A DNA stretch of 44,249 nt from CAZOWL01 sp964583605 (GCA_964583605.1 CAZOWL010000025.1:1-44249), one strand, 5' to 3'; shown: positions 13,701 through 22,505, counted from the stretch's first letter. Notes: generated by a model from the letters alone, not told the origin. Translations and numbers: made by a program.

Positions 13701-15073
13701 CGGCGACCGCGCCAGCGACCATCAGGGCTCACGACCGGCGCACAGATGTGATCGATCCAGATGCCCTCGCCGGCTCGGGTGCGCAACCTAAGCTCAAGGC
13801 GCTCGGCGTCGCGATGGCGGGCGCCAAGGCCAGGGGCCAAGACCTGCTCGCGATGGGCCAGATATCGCTCCTGATCCTCCGGGTGGATCAGCCGCGCCGT
13901 CAGGCCCGGGTCATCTTGAAAGGCCTTGGCGGGATAGCCGGTGATCGCCTCGCAGGCCGGGGACACGTAGAGATAGCGGCCATCGGAGCCCAGCCAGTAC
14001 TCCCACTCCGGACTGTACTCGGCGAGGATACGGTAGGACTCGCGGCTCTGCTCGAGCTCCGACTCGATCGCGCGTCGCCGCAGGAAGCTCTCGAGGTGGC
14101 CGGCGACAGCCTCGCACAGACTCCGTTCTTGGGCCCGCAGGGCGGGCCAGTGAGCCCCGGCAGAGCTGGAGCTTTCGCGGTAGGCGACCTGCAACCGCGC
14201 CTCCTCCCCCCCGTGCAGCGCGAAGGGCACGTCGACCATGCCCTCGGCCGGATGAAAGCCCGCGGACGAGTAGTCCTGATCCGGGAGCCTAATGCAGACG
14301 CCGACCAACTCAGGCTCGCCCATGGCAGCCGGCAGTCGCTCGACGACCTGCTGCAGCACTACCGCCGTCGGCACGTCGTGCTTGAGCTTGAGCTTGACGA
14401 TGTCATAGAGGCAGCTTTGCTGCTTGACTCGCTCGGCCAGCTCGGCGCGGCCGCGGCGCAGCCCCTCGGCGGTCTCGCGCAGGACTTCGCGCTGATGGAC
14501 GGCGTCGGTGCGATCCACCACGGCACAGACATACTGGCGCTCTTGGCCCACCTCGGCAGGCAGACTGGCGATATGCAAATCGCCGGTGAAGGGCCGCCCG
14601 ATCACAGTTCGCAAGCCGATCTCGATCAGATCGGCACGCTGCGCCTGCTGCGCCGAGGCGAAGGTATCGATGACGGCACCGCGGTCGGACTCGGCCACCA
14701 GGCGGACGAAGAAATGCTGGCGCAGGTGGTCACGGGCCAGCTCGAAGAGCTGCGCGGCCGCCTGATTGGCCTCCAGGATCAACCCCTTGTCATCGACGAT
14801 CAACTCGGCGAGCGGCAGCGTTGCAAAGAAGGCCGTGAAGCGGCCTAGGGCGTGCTCGAGACAGGCTCGACTCTCCTGCAGCTCGTGATTCTGGATCTCG
14901 AGCTCGGCCTGGTAGATGCGCAGGTCCTCGATGAGACCCTCGATATCGAGCTCGTCGCGAGAGAGGGCCTCCTCGGCGAGGTCGAAGCGGCCCTGGACCA
15001 GGGCCTCGCGCGCACGATGGTGGAGCTCTTCGGGGCTGGGAAGTGTGTGCCTCGGGTGTCTCGTCTTAGCCAT
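10718..15073 (-). CDS. Multi-PAS/GAF GGDEF-EAL cyclic-di-GMP signalling protein
   Basis: This 1451-aa cytoplasmic sensor shows, in order: a PAS-like domain (80-190), a GAF-like stretch, PAS (335-460), GAF (475-620), three more PAS domains (630-760, 768-890, 904-1020), GGDEF (1026-1190) and EAL (1200-1445). The cyclase motif is SGDEF near residue 1105, a variant seen in active enzymes. The phosphodiesterase motifs are intact (EVLLR near 1234, DDFGTGYSS near 1354, KIDKSFV). It may thus make or break c-di-GMP. No transmembrane helices are seen, so input is likely intracellular. ATG 15073 overlaps the CheB-CheR stop by 8 nt (ATGGCTAA), so the two are translationally coupled. A TTG 15 nt upstream is the alternative start. 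Confidence 0.95.
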   Translation of the reverse strand: MAKTRHPRHTLPSPEELHHRAREALVQGRFDLAEEALSRDELDIEGLIEDLRIYQAELEIQNHELQESRACLEHALGRFTAFFATLPLAELIVDDKGLILEANQAAAQLFELARDHLRQHFFVRLVAESDRGAVIDTFASAQQAQRADLIEIGLRTVIGRPFTGDLHIASLPAEVGQERQYVCAVVDRTDAVHQREVLRETAEGLRRGRAELAERVKQQSCLYDIVKLKLKHDVPTAVVLQQVVERLPAAMGEPELVGVCIRLPDQDYSSAGFHPAEGMVDVPFALHGGEEARLQVAYRESSSSAGAHWPALRAQERSLCEAVAGHLESFLRRRAIESELEQSRESYRILAEYSPEWEYWLGSDGRYLYVSPACEAITGYPAKAFQDDPGLTARLIHPEDQERYLAHREQVLAPGLGARHRDAERLELRLRTRAGEGIWIDHICAPVVSPDGRWRGRRGVNRDITARKRAEAGLMRMSRLYGTLCATSQAIVRHASEEGLLGELCRIAVDRGGLAACTVHRRQAGIWPPEPVAATYAAPAPSQRDPRGVPMAAAPWGEGVSPAHGLCFPLVVGGELVGCKTVYATEPDFFADDIVALLAEMADDLAFALDRFRKDEARATAERVLQAREQELGAIFRSANIGIGLVQDRKIRQANDYWFGLVGYRPAELLDRSTRVLYSDDAEYERVGRELYRAVARSGAGIVESQLRHKHGHRIDVLVGVALLDPANRHGPVVFSALDVTERKQAERELEHSGRRLEQSERALRESEERLRLTMAATTDALCDWDVPSRRWLVNPRFFEMLGYQPGELEPTFDLVTSWLHPEDRAPVVGQLEQCLDGGEPFALEGRLRRKDGGWLWVQARGQVVDREPSGQARRVVGTLTDITARKEAEGKLMESNRRLRQAARVFENTADGVLITDPEQRILAVNRAFTEISGYAESDVVGHTPEVLQSGRHGDAASFRSIWGILSQTESWRGELWSRRKDGELYRMRMTVSTVRDPDGADLNYVIVISDITSLTQTRDELQFLMHHDALTRLPNRTLFRSRLEHGLQRAARDRRAIAVMLLDLDRFRVINESLGPTSGDLFLRLIGGCLAGALRPGDTVARLSGDEFGFILEDLGGPHDAAEIAQRLLQRCAAPQRVAGQEIVVTGCVGVGIYPNDGEDVESLLRHADVALKKAKERGPHVFEFFEAAMELDVLERLGIESALRRSLELDELELHYQPQVVLADGRLIGAEVLLRWQSAELGRVPPGRFIPLAEEMGLINGIGAWALQRACEQLVAWDSEGRRLPRLAVNVSIRQLELGDLVAQLDRILRCTGADPTRLELEITESMVMRRIDLALPVLKELRSLGVRLAIDDFGTGYSSLAYLWRLPVHQLKIDKSFVDSIASDPNSVAVARAVIALGHSLDLEVLAEGVEDADQAALLCREGCDLAQGYYFERPLPAADFAARWLA

Positions 15074-17990
15074 GCTGTGTAGAGGCAAGTGCCATCTGGC
15101 TCACGACCGCGATAGCATCGCCGCCGTCGATCGGCGCCGCACAGAGCAGAAACCGCGGGGAGGCATCCGTTGGCGAGCCACCATACTCCAGACAGAGATC
15201 GGTACGCTCGCCACGCAGCACCTGCCCGATGCCTTGTCGGAGCCTGGCCGCGAGCTCGCCGTCCGGCCAGGCTTGGCAGGCCGCGAGGTAGTCATCGCCC
15301 GGGCCCGCGCCGATCCACCCGGCTCCAGCGGACTCGCCATGCTCCGCCCAGGCCGCATTGACCATCGCAACGCGACCGCTGGACGTGAGCAGCGCGATCG
15401 GGCTCGGGAGGGCGTCGAGGATCGCCTGCAAGTACTCGGGGTCATGGACCTGGGTCACGTCCACAAACGTGGCTACGGCGCCGCAAGCCCCGCCGCGGCC
15501 CAGCTCGTAGGGGAGGATCCTCACCAGGTAACGGCGGTCGTCTCCGGCGAGGATCTCATGCTCGAGGGCGTGGCCCTCGGCGATCGTCTGTCGGAGCTCA
15601 TCAAGGAATAGCGAATGTTCCAGCCGATTGGTGAAATCACCGAGCGGCCGACCGATGTCGGCGTCACGGATGTTGAAGAGCTGTGTCGCCTCCGGAGTGA
15701 AACGGGTAATGCGCAGCTTCTCGTCGACGAACACCGTAGCGATCGCCACAGCCTTGGCGAGGCTATCCAGATCGGCGTTGAGCCGGTTCAGGATGCCGAT
15801 CTTCTCTTGATTCTCAGCGTTGACCGTATAGAGCTCCTCGTTGACCGACTGCAGCTCCTCGTTCGAGCTCTGCAGCTCCTCGTTGGCGGCCATCAGCTCC
15901 TCATTGGTCGCCTGGAGCTCCTCGTTCGCCGTCTCCAGCTCCTCAATCGTCGCCTGCAGGCTCTCGCGCGTGGCCGCCAGCTCCTTCTCGAGGCCCTGCA
16001 CGCGCTCGCCGGTCTCGCGGCTCATGTCGAGCGTCTCCATCAGCGCCTCGCCGCTGCCACCGGCCGGCTCCGGCTCCGGCTCCGGCTCGAAGGAGAGGAT
16101 GAGATGCGTCTCGCCCTGCGGGATCGCCACCGGCCGCACGACCAGTCGCAGCCGCAGATCCGACTCACCATCTCGACCCCAGGTCAGCACACCGGAGCGC
16201 AGCGGTGCATCAGCCTTGCCGGCCTTGTGCAGCAAGGCCAGTGCCACTGGCGCCAGTCGCGGCGGCAACAGCTTACTGACCTCGAGCGTCGCGCTCCCTT
16301 CGCCGAAACGCAGGTAGCGCGTCACATCGCCGAAGACATGTAGCAGCTCGTGACTGCGGGTCAGCAGTAGACTTGCCGGCGCATAGCTGCGCAGCAGGGT
16401 GATCAGCCCGGCGTCGATCGCCGCCGCGTCGCTGTTGCCGGCCCCGGGACGGCCGAGACGGTGGCGGCGCGGCGCCGTCGGCAGCCGCGCGAGCCCTGAG
16501 CCCGTCAGGTCTAACGGCAGGGAGACCTGACGCAGGACCTTGAACAGCTTGTGCTTGCTACTGACCGGCGTGAAGGCATCCTGCCGCGACGCCAGCGATT
16601 CGCTCGAGCCGAGGAAGAGGAAGCCACCTGGGACCAGGGCATACTGGAGCCGTCGCAAGACCCGATCTTGGGCGTCAGGCTCGAAGTAGATCAGGACGTT
16701 GCGACAAGAGACCAGGTCCATCCGGGTGAACGGCGGATCGACCAACAGGTTGTGACGGGCGAAGACGATACTCTGGCGGATCTCCGGCTTGATGACAAAA
16801 TGGTTCGCGCGGTGCAAGAAAAAGCGTCGCAGACGCTCCGCAGAGACCTCGGCTGTGATGGCCTCCGGGAACACCCCGGCCCCGGCCGTGTCGATGGTCT
16901 GCTGCTCGACATCGGTCGCGAAGACCTTGAAGTCCAGCCAACGGCGCTCTCGCTCACAGGCCTCAGTGATCAGGATGGCCAAGGAGTAGGCCTCCTCACC
17001 CGTGGACACTCCCGATACCCAGATGCGCAATGGCTGTCCATCCTTGCGCTCGCGTACGAGGGTCGCGATCGCCGACTCGGCGACAACGTCGAAGGCCTCG
17101 GCATCCCGGAAGAAGCTCGTAACCGGAATCAGGAGCTCGCGGCGTAGCGTCGCCAGCTCGGCCTGATCACCCTCGAGGAGCTCGGCATAGCCGTCGAAGC
17201 TAGGCACATGCCTGACCTTCATGCGCCGTTCGATGCGTCGCATCACCGTCGCCGGCTTGTAATCGCGGAAATCGATGCCGCCGCTGCTGCGCAGCAGGTG
17301 CTGGATGACGTCCAGTGCCGAGCCACGCCCTGAGCTCGAGGGCATCGCTTCGCGCTCGCGCCGCGGCGGACGGGCACGCGGCGCCTGGCTGATGTGCTGC
17401 AGGACACGGCGACCGAGCTCCTCGGCGTCGAACACGCCGTCGACCAAGCCGGTGGCGATGACGCTGCGAGGCATGCCGTCGAACTTCGCGGTCTCCGGAT
17501 CCTGGGCAAGGAGCAGACCGCCGGCCTCATTGATCGCAAGCGAGCCGCGCGTGCCGTCGGAGCCGGTTCCGGACAGGACCACGCCGACGGCATGCGGGCC
17601 GATCTCTTGGGCCAGCGAGGTGAAGAAGAGGTCGATCGGCAGGGTCAGGACGCGCGAGTCCTTCGGACTTAGCCGCAGGCGGCCATCGGCGATCCGCATC
17701 GTGTTGGCCGGGGGGATCAGAAAAACGCGGTCGGCGGTGACCGCCATGCCATCCTCGACGGTCACGACCGGCATCGGCGTGTGCCGGCCGAGCAGATTGA
17801 CCATCATGCTCTTGTGGTCCGGCGAGAGGTGCTGAATGACAACATAGGCCGCCCCGGTGTGCCCGGGCAGATCCTGGAAGAAGCGCTCGAGCGCATCGAG
17901 CCCGCCGGCAGAGGCGCCAATCGCGACGACATAGCCCTTGAAGGCGCCGCCGGACGATGGCGTCAGCTGATCCTGATCCGGTTCAGACAT
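15066..17990 (-). CDS. CheB-CheR fusion with coiled coil and PAS domains
   Basis: This 974-aa protein begins with a CheB methylesterase domain (residues 18-195), with catalytic Ser in GASAGG, His in IQHLSPDH and Asp in SGTGSDGTRG. No response-regulator receiver precedes it. A CheR methyltransferase domain follows (about 225-490; SAM site SGVSTGEEAYS, then SCRNVLIYF). Residues 678-735 form a striking heptad coiled coil of repeated NEELQ units, followed by a PAS domain (743-850) and a second PAS-like domain (853-960). No chemoreceptor, CheA or CheW gene is in the window, so a non-motility signalling role upstream of the coupled GGDEF-EAL protein is plausible but inferred. There is a weak ribosome binding site before ATG 17990. 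Confidence 0.95.
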   Translation of the reverse strand: MSEPDQDQLTPSSGGAFKGYVVAIGASAGGLDALERFFQDLPGHTGAAYVVIQHLSPDHKSMMVNLLGRHTPMPVVTVEDGMAVTADRVFLIPPANTMRIADGRLRLSPKDSRVLTLPIDLFFTSLAQEIGPHAVGVVLSGTGSDGTRGSLAINEAGGLLLAQDPETAKFDGMPRSVIATGLVDGVFDAEELGRRVLQHISQAPRARPPRREREAMPSSSGRGSALDVIQHLLRSSGGIDFRDYKPATVMRRIERRMKVRHVPSFDGYAELLEGDQAELATLRRELLIPVTSFFRDAEAFDVVAESAIATLVRERKDGQPLRIWVSGVSTGEEAYSLAILITEACERERRWLDFKVFATDVEQQTIDTAGAGVFPEAITAEVSAERLRRFFLHRANHFVIKPEIRQSIVFARHNLLVDPPFTRMDLVSCRNVLIYFEPDAQDRVLRRLQYALVPGGFLFLGSSESLASRQDAFTPVSSKHKLFKVLRQVSLPLDLTGSGLARLPTAPRRHRLGRPGAGNSDAAAIDAGLITLLRSYAPASLLLTRSHELLHVFGDVTRYLRFGEGSATLEVSKLLPPRLAPVALALLHKAGKADAPLRSGVLTWGRDGESDLRLRLVVRPVAIPQGETHLILSFEPEPEPEPAGGSGEALMETLDMSRETGERVQGLEKELAATRESLQATIEELETANEELQATNEELMAANEELQSSNEELQSVNEELYTVNAENQEKIGILNRLNADLDSLAKAVAIATVFVDEKLRITRFTPEATQLFNIRDADIGRPLGDFTNRLEHSLFLDELRQTIAEGHALEHEILAGDDRRYLVRILPYELGRGGACGAVATFVDVTQVHDPEYLQAILDALPSPIALLTSSGRVAMVNAAWAEHGESAGAGWIGAGPGDDYLAACQAWPDGELAARLRQGIGQVLRGERTDLCLEYGGSPTDASPRFLLCAAPIDGGDAIAVVSQMALASTQHG

Positions 17991-18173
17991 GGCCGTGGCG
18001 TCGGGCTATCGCTGTCATGACCGACCGGATACCGACGGTAAGCAGCCAGCGGCAAGGCAAGCGCGGCGGCCCCGCCACAAAGCCGGGCACCCGTTAGCGA
18101 AGATCACCACTCGGACCGCTCGTTAGGATTGGGATGGGAATCGCATGGATGGCCGTCGACATTACGATGAAAT

Positions 18174-18228
18174 CCGCGCAGCGCGTTCGCTCCCTTGCCC
18201 TCTGGAAGAGGGTTGAGGCAAGGGAACG
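18174..18228. repeat. REP-like palindromic element, copy 2
   Basis: Arms TCCCTTGCC (18191-18199) and GGCAAGGGA (about 18217-18225) enclose an inner CCTCT/AGAGG stem, giving a long hairpin. The left flank (CGCGCAGCGCGTTCGCTCCC) matches copy 1 near 4397-4427. The layout is that of dispersed REP sequences. It sits in the 313-nt space between the divergent-end signalling gene start and the OmpA-like gene end; nothing else is supported there. Confidence 0.6.
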
Positions 18229-18303
18229 ATCAGGGGCAAGGCGGCGCTTCATGGTCCGGGGTCGCCCGGGTCGCGCCATGATCGTTCGCCCGCGCGCGAG
18301 CAT

Positions 18304-18984
18304 TCAACTAGCCGTGATCGGGGTGATCAGGATATCGACCCGCCGGTTAAGCCGGCGACCCTCCGGCGTGTCGTTGCTCGCGATCGGCCGGTGCAGGCCA
18401 TAACCGGCAGCCGACAGGCGCTCGGGCATTACACCATCGGCGAGCAGATAGGTCTCAACCGATTGGGCGCGACGTTCTGAGAGCTCTTGATTGTGGGCCA
18501 CCGAGCCGGTACTGTCAGTGTGCCCGCTGATCGCGAGCTGGGTCTTTCCGTAACGCCTCACAATCCCCGAAATTCTATCCAGCGTGCTGAAGAAACCTGG
18601 CTGGATGACATCCGAGTCGGTCTCAAAGGCGGTCGCGCCCGTCATGGCAACGAGCAGCTGGTCGTTCGGCAGAGCCTCGACACGGATCATACCGCTCGCG
18701 ATCTCGTCCTGCAGCGCCCGCTCGAAGTCCCGACGCTGCTCTTCCATGTAAGCGCCAACCATGCCGCCAGCGATCGCCCCGCCCACGGCGCCGATGAGCG
18801 CCCCCTTGGCCGACTTGCTCGACGCTAAGGCACCGATCGCGGCCCCGGTTGCGGCCCCGATCAGCGCCCCTGCGCCGGTCTCGGTCATCCCCCTGGGCTG
18901 GCCTTGGCCATCGGTGGCGCAACCGCTAACAGCCAGCGCCGCGATCAACGCCACAGCCATGAGCTTCGCTTGCACCTGAAACAT
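18304..18984 (-). CDS. OmpA-family lipoprotein with glycine zipper
   Basis: This 226-aa protein has a lipoprotein signal peptide with lipobox VSGC (Cys at residue 22). A glycine-zipper region follows (GAGALIGAATGAAIGALA; GALIGAVGGAIAGGMVGAY). The C-terminal OmpA/Pal-like peptidoglycan-binding domain has the hallmark ISGHTDSTGS, with NQELSERRAQSV and NRRVDI. It is probably anchored in the outer membrane and bound to peptidoglycan through the conserved Asp/Arg. ATG 18984 follows a GAGGTGGG ribosome binding site. It appears to be a single-gene unit; the 200 nt upstream hold no other gene. Confidence 0.95.
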   Translation of the reverse strand: MFQVQAKLMAVALIAALAVSGCATDGQGQPRGMTETGAGALIGAATGAAIGALASSKSAKGALIGAVGGAIAGGMVGAYMEEQRRDFERALQDEIASGMIRVEALPNDQLLVAMTGATAFETDSDVIQPGFFSTLDRISGIVRRYGKTQLAISGHTDSTGSVAHNQELSERRAQSVETYLLADGVMPERLSAAGYGLHRPIASNDTPEGRRLNRRVDILITPITAS

Positions 18985-19185
18985 CGCCGTCCCACCTCTC
19001 GTTCTGGTTGGTCATCCCCGGCCCGGACGCGGGGAGGACGAGGCCCACGTCAAGCACCTTGAGCAGGCTATTGAATCCTACCAGACGCTGCGCGATCTTG
19101 GGCAGCGCCTTCTGCGACCGCGGTCTTGTAACGCACAGCTTGGCCATCAACTGTGGCGATATTTCTGCCATTCGGAGATCCTGCG

Positions 19186-19755
19186 ATGCGGGTCATTGTG
19201 AACCTCGTTGCCTTTCAGGTTGGCTGGCTCGCGTGCGTACTCGGCGGGGCCCACCATTTGCCCTGGGCCGGGGTCGGCCTGACGCTGCTGATCGTCGCGA
19301 TCCACCTGAAGCTTACTGAGCGGCCCGCGCGCGAAGCGCGTCTCTTGCTGGCCGCCGCGGCCATCGGCGTCGTGTGGGACGGGTTGTTGGTTGCGTCCGG
19401 ACTCCTCACGTACCCGTCCGGTATGATCTTGCCCTGGCTGCCGCCTGTCTGGATCGTCGCCCTATGGGTGCTGTTCGCGACCATGCTGAACGTGACGCTG
19501 CGCTGGCTCCACGGCCGTTGGATCCTCGCCGCCCTGTTCGGCGCCGTCGGCGGGCCCATGGCCTTCTACGCCGGCTCACGGCTCGGTGGCGTGGCCTTCG
19601 GCGAGACCCTCATGGCGCTGGCCGTGATCGCGGCTGGCTGGTCGGTGCTGACACCGCTGCTGGTCTGGCTGGCCCGCCGACTCGGTATCCCACCGGCTGG
19701 AGAAAGGTCCCAGGGCGCGCGGGCACAGCTCGCGGAGGCTGAACCGCGTGTCTGA
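19186..19755 (+). CDS. DUF2878 family inner-membrane protein
   Basis: This 189-aa protein has about five hydrophobic helices. Its start (FQVGWLACVLGGAHHLPWAG), PVWIVALWVLFATMLNVTLRW and GAVGGPMAFYAGSRLGGV match the DUF2878 family as I recall it; no function is established. I chose ATG 19186 with GGAG 8 nt upstream; the longer frame from 19153 adds an unlikely polar leader. It is followed by an ABC exporter gene 131 nt downstream on the same strand, but a shared transcript is uncertain. Confidence 0.85.
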   Translation: MRVIVNLVAFQVGWLACVLGGAHHLPWAGVGLTLLIVAIHLKLTERPAREARLLLAAAAIGVVWDGLLVASGLLTYPSGMILPWLPPVWIVALWVLFATMLNVTLRWLHGRWILAALFGAVGGPMAFYAGSRLGGVAFGETLMALAVIAAGWSVLTPLLVWLARRLGIPPAGERSQGARAQLAEAEPRV

Positions 19756-19886
19756 TTCAGCGTCTCGCCAGGGCCGCGTCCCCGCGGCGAGACGATCCTC
19801 TTCGCGGAGGGGTTGCCCGCACCCCGAGCCGGTCCCGCCGACGCGAACCGCGCACCTCACCGCCATCCGCATCATCGAGCGAGATC

Positions 19887-21758
19887 ATGCCGCCCAAGCC
19901 TGCCTCCGATACTCAGCGCCCCATCTCCCGAGACCTACGCCCCTTACTACGCCTGCTCGGGCTCGTTCGCCCCTATGCGCCGCGCATCGCACTCGCCGTG
20001 CTGGCGCTGCTGATCGCCGCCGGCGCCGTGCTGGCGTTCGGGCAGGTTGTCCGGACCCTGGTCGACTCGGGCCTCGCAAGCAGTACACGCGGAGCACTCG
20101 ATGAGGCACTGCTGGTCTTTCTAGCCGTAGTCGCTGTCTTGTCCGCCGCCGTGCTCGCGCGTTCCTATCTGCTCAGCTGGATCGGGGAGCGCGTCGTGGC
20201 CGACCTGCGGCGCGCCGTCTTCGACCGAGTCTTGGCGCTGGACGTCGGCTTCTTCGAGACGACCCGCACCGGCGAGGTGATCTCGCGGCTGACGGCCGAC
20301 ACGGCCATCCTCCAGGTCGTGCTCGGCTCGACGTTGGCGATGGCGCTACGTGCCCTGCTGCTCGTAGTAGGCGGGATCCTGATGCTGGCCGTCACGAGTC
20401 CCAAATTGACGGCCTGGGTCGTTGCCGGCACGCCGGTCATCCTCCTTCCAGTCTGGCTGATCGGCTTTCGTGTGCGCCGCCTCTCGCGCGCCAGTCAAGA
20501 TCGCATCGCCGACGTAGGTGCCTATGTCGACGAGGTGCTGCACGCGATTCGCACCGTGCAGGCCTGCTGCCACGAGCCGATCGACCGGCGGCGCTACGGC
20601 GAACGGGTCGAGCAGGCCTTTGCCACAGCCAGGCGCCGGGCGCTGCTCAGCGCAACGCTCGGCGGGATCGCCATGGCACTGACGTTCGGTGCGATCGGGC
20701 TGATACTCTGGCTCGGCGGCCAGGAGGTCATCGCCGGGCGCATGAGCGGGGGGGAGCTCTCAGCCTTTCTGTTCTATGCCCTGCTTGTAGCCAGCTCGGT
20801 CGGGGGACTCAGCGAGATGGCCGCCGAGCTGTTCCGGGGCGCCGGTGCCGGTGAGCGCCTGGTCGAGCTCCTCGCCAAGGAGCCGCGCATCACCGCACCC
20901 GCCCAGCCGCTTGCCCTGCCCAAGCCGGCAGCAGGGCGCATCGAGCTCCGCGATCTCCGTTTTGCGTATCCGGCCCATCCCGACGTGCCGGTTATCAGGG
21001 ACCTCTCGGTCACCATCCGTCCCGGCGAGAGGGTTGCGCTGGTCGGGCCATCGGGCGCCGGAAAGACCACCCTATTTCAGCTGTTACTGCGGTTCTATGA
21101 CCCTCAGCGCGGCGCCCTGCGGTTCGATGACTGTGACCTGCGGGCCGTCGATCCGGCCGACCTGCGCCAGCGCATCGCCATCGTCCCGCAGGATCCGGTC
21201 ATCTTCGGCGCCAATGCCTGGGAAAACATCCGCTACGGCCTGCAGGATATCAGCGACGCCGCCGTACGCCGTGCGGCTGATGCCGCGCAGGCAACTGAGT
21301 TCCTCGATCGGCTCCCGAACGGCTTCGCAACCTATCTCGGTGAGCGGGGGGTGCGCCTCTCTGGTGGACAACGCCAACGCATCGCAATCGCGCGCGCGAT
21401 CTTGCGTGACCCGGCGCTACTGCTGCTCGATGAGGCCACGAGCGCGCTAGATGCTGAGAGCGAACGCCTTGTGCAGCGAGCCTTGGAGGCACTGATGCAG
21501 GGGCGCACGAGCCTGATCATCGCCCACCGACTCGCCACCGTACGCAAGGTGAATCGCATCCTCGTCCTCGATCAAGGGCGCCTCGTTGCCAGTGGTCGGC
21601 ACGAAGAGCTGATGGCCTCAGGCGGCCTCTACGCGCGGCTCGCCCGACTGCAATTCCAAGGGGAATGGGAGGAGCCAATCGGCAGCCACGAGGATATGCG
21701 GCAGACAACGGATGCCGGAGCTCCCAAGGTGACCAGCCTGGTGGGAGGATCCGCCTAG
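19887..21758 (+). CDS. ABC-type exporter half-transporter (MsbA-like)
   Basis: This 623-aa protein has an N-terminal six-helix exporter domain (about residues 30-310) followed by an ATPase domain. The ATPase motifs are Walker A GPSGAGKTT near residue 388, Q-loop VPQDPVIF, signature LSGGQRQRIAIA near 490, Walker B LLLLDEATSALD near 514 and H-loop IIAHRLAT. It should act as a homodimer exporting a lipid, drug or peptide. It has no peptidase domain and is far from the peptide cluster at 1-4007, so there is no reason to link it to that system. The C-terminal tail of about 35 residues after LQFQGEW is poorly conserved in character. Confidence 0.95.
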   Translation: MPPKPASDTQRPISRDLRPLLRLLGLVRPYAPRIALAVLALLIAAGAVLAFGQVVRTLVDSGLASSTRGALDEALLVFLAVVAVLSAAVLARSYLLSWIGERVVADLRRAVFDRVLALDVGFFETTRTGEVISRLTADTAILQVVLGSTLAMALRALLLVVGGILMLAVTSPKLTAWVVAGTPVILLPVWLIGFRVRRLSRASQDRIADVGAYVDEVLHAIRTVQACCHEPIDRRRYGERVEQAFATARRRALLSATLGGIAMALTFGAIGLILWLGGQEVIAGRMSGGELSAFLFYALLVASSVGGLSEMAAELFRGAGAGERLVELLAKEPRITAPAQPLALPKPAAGRIELRDLRFAYPAHPDVPVIRDLSVTIRPGERVALVGPSGAGKTTLFQLLLRFYDPQRGALRFDDCDLRAVDPADLRQRIAIVPQDPVIFGANAWENIRYGLQDISDAAVRRAADAAQATEFLDRLPNGFATYLGERGVRLSGGQRQRIAIARAILRDPALLLLDEATSALDAESERLVQRALEALMQGRTSLIIAHRLATVRKVNRILVLDQGRLVASGRHEELMASGGLYARLARLQFQGEWEEPIGSHEDMRQTTDAGAPKVTSLVGGSA

Positions 21759-21767
21759 CCGGATCAG

Positions 21768-21784
21768 CCGATGCCCGGCATCGG
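21768..21784. terminator. Hairpin between convergent ABC exporter and merR genes
   Basis: CCGATGCC (21768-21775) and GGCATCGG (21777-21784) are perfect inverted arms just after the exporter stop and ahead of the merR stop. The 1-nt gap means the innermost bases form the loop. There is no clear U-tract on either strand, so a terminator role is tentative. No tRNA-Pro follows merR here, unlike in some relatives. Confidence 0.4.
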
Positions 21785-21850
21785 ACGATGCCCCAACCTG
21801 TCGGGAGGCCTCGCCAATACGCCGCCCGGGCGCACGAGACGCCGCACCGA

Positions 21851-22222
21851 TCACGCCTTCAAGCCCTGGAGGATCTGTTCGAGCTCGGCACGGATCTCGC
21901 GGATGATTTGCTGACTCTGACTGGCGTCTTGGCGTGGGGACTCACCAGCGAGCTGAAGGCGCGCCCCGCCGATCGTGAAGCCCTGCTCGTAGAGCAGGTT
22001 GCGGATCTGCCGCACCATGAGTACATCGTGCTGCTGATAGTAGCGTCGGTTACCTCGGCGCTTCACCGGCTTGAGCTGGGGAAACTCCTGCTCCCAATAT
22101 CTCAGGACGTGGGGCTTCACGCCGCAGAGCTCACTGACCTCACCAATGGTGAAATAGCGCTTTCCCGGAATCGGAGGGAGACCGCCCCCCTCGCCCTCGT
22201 CGCTAGGAGTCGTTGCCCGCAT
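21851..22222 (-). CDS. MerR-family regulator linked to ihfA
   Basis: This 123-aa protein has a MerR helix-turn-helix (FTIGEVSELCGVKPHVLRYW, then EFPQLKP) and a short coiled-coil C-terminus without metal-binding cysteines. It belongs to the small MerR-like protein that follows ihfA in many gammaproteobacteria; its target is unknown. ATG 22222 overlaps the ihfA end by 20 nt, indicating translational coupling. Confidence 0.93.
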   Translation of the reverse strand: MRATTPSDEGEGGGLPPIPGKRYFTIGEVSELCGVKPHVLRYWEQEFPQLKPVKRRGNRRYYQQHDVLMVRQIRNLLYEQGFTIGGARLQLAGESPRQDASQSQQIIREIRAELEQILQGLKA

Positions 22223-22502
22223 AGGCCTCGACGCGCGACTTCAGTTTCTGGCCCGGCCGGAAGGTCACGACGCGACGCGCCGTGATTGGTATCTCTTCGC
22301 CGGTTTTCGGGTTTCTGCCAGGGCGTTCCTTCTTGGCCCGCAGATCGAAATTGCCGAAACCGGACAGCTTGACCTGCTCGCCCCGCTCCAGCGCTGCGCG
22401 GATCTCCTCAAAGAACATCTCGACCAGGTCCTTGGCCTCCCGTTTGTTCAATCCCAACACCTCGAACAGATGCTCGGCCATCTCAGCCTTTGTCAGTGCC
22501 AT
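22203..22502 (-). CDS. ihfA: Integration host factor subunit alpha
   Basis: This 99-aa DNA-bending protein is full length. MALTKAEMAEHLFE, the FGNFDLRAKKERPGRNP loop with its intercalating proline, and ITARRVVTFRPGQKLK are diagnostic of IHF-alpha. It pairs with IHF-beta to bend DNA in recombination, replication and transcription. The start is 4 nt after the pheT stop, the standard position at the end of the infC-pheT operon. Confidence 0.98.
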   Translation of the reverse strand: MALTKAEMAEHLFEVLGLNKREAKDLVEMFFEEIRAALERGEQVKLSGFGNFDLRAKKERPGRNPKTGEEIPITARRVVTFRPGQKLKSRVEAYAGNDS

Positions 22503-22505
22503 TGT

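Noticed and set aside
19887..21758. ABC exporter as a second transporter for the double-glycine peptides
   Set aside because: It lacks the C39 peptidase domain and lies about 16 kb away among unrelated genes.
21759..21850. tRNA-Pro gene expected after merR in some gammaproteobacteria
   Set aside because: No cloverleaf can be drawn in this 92-nt gap; it holds only a hairpin.
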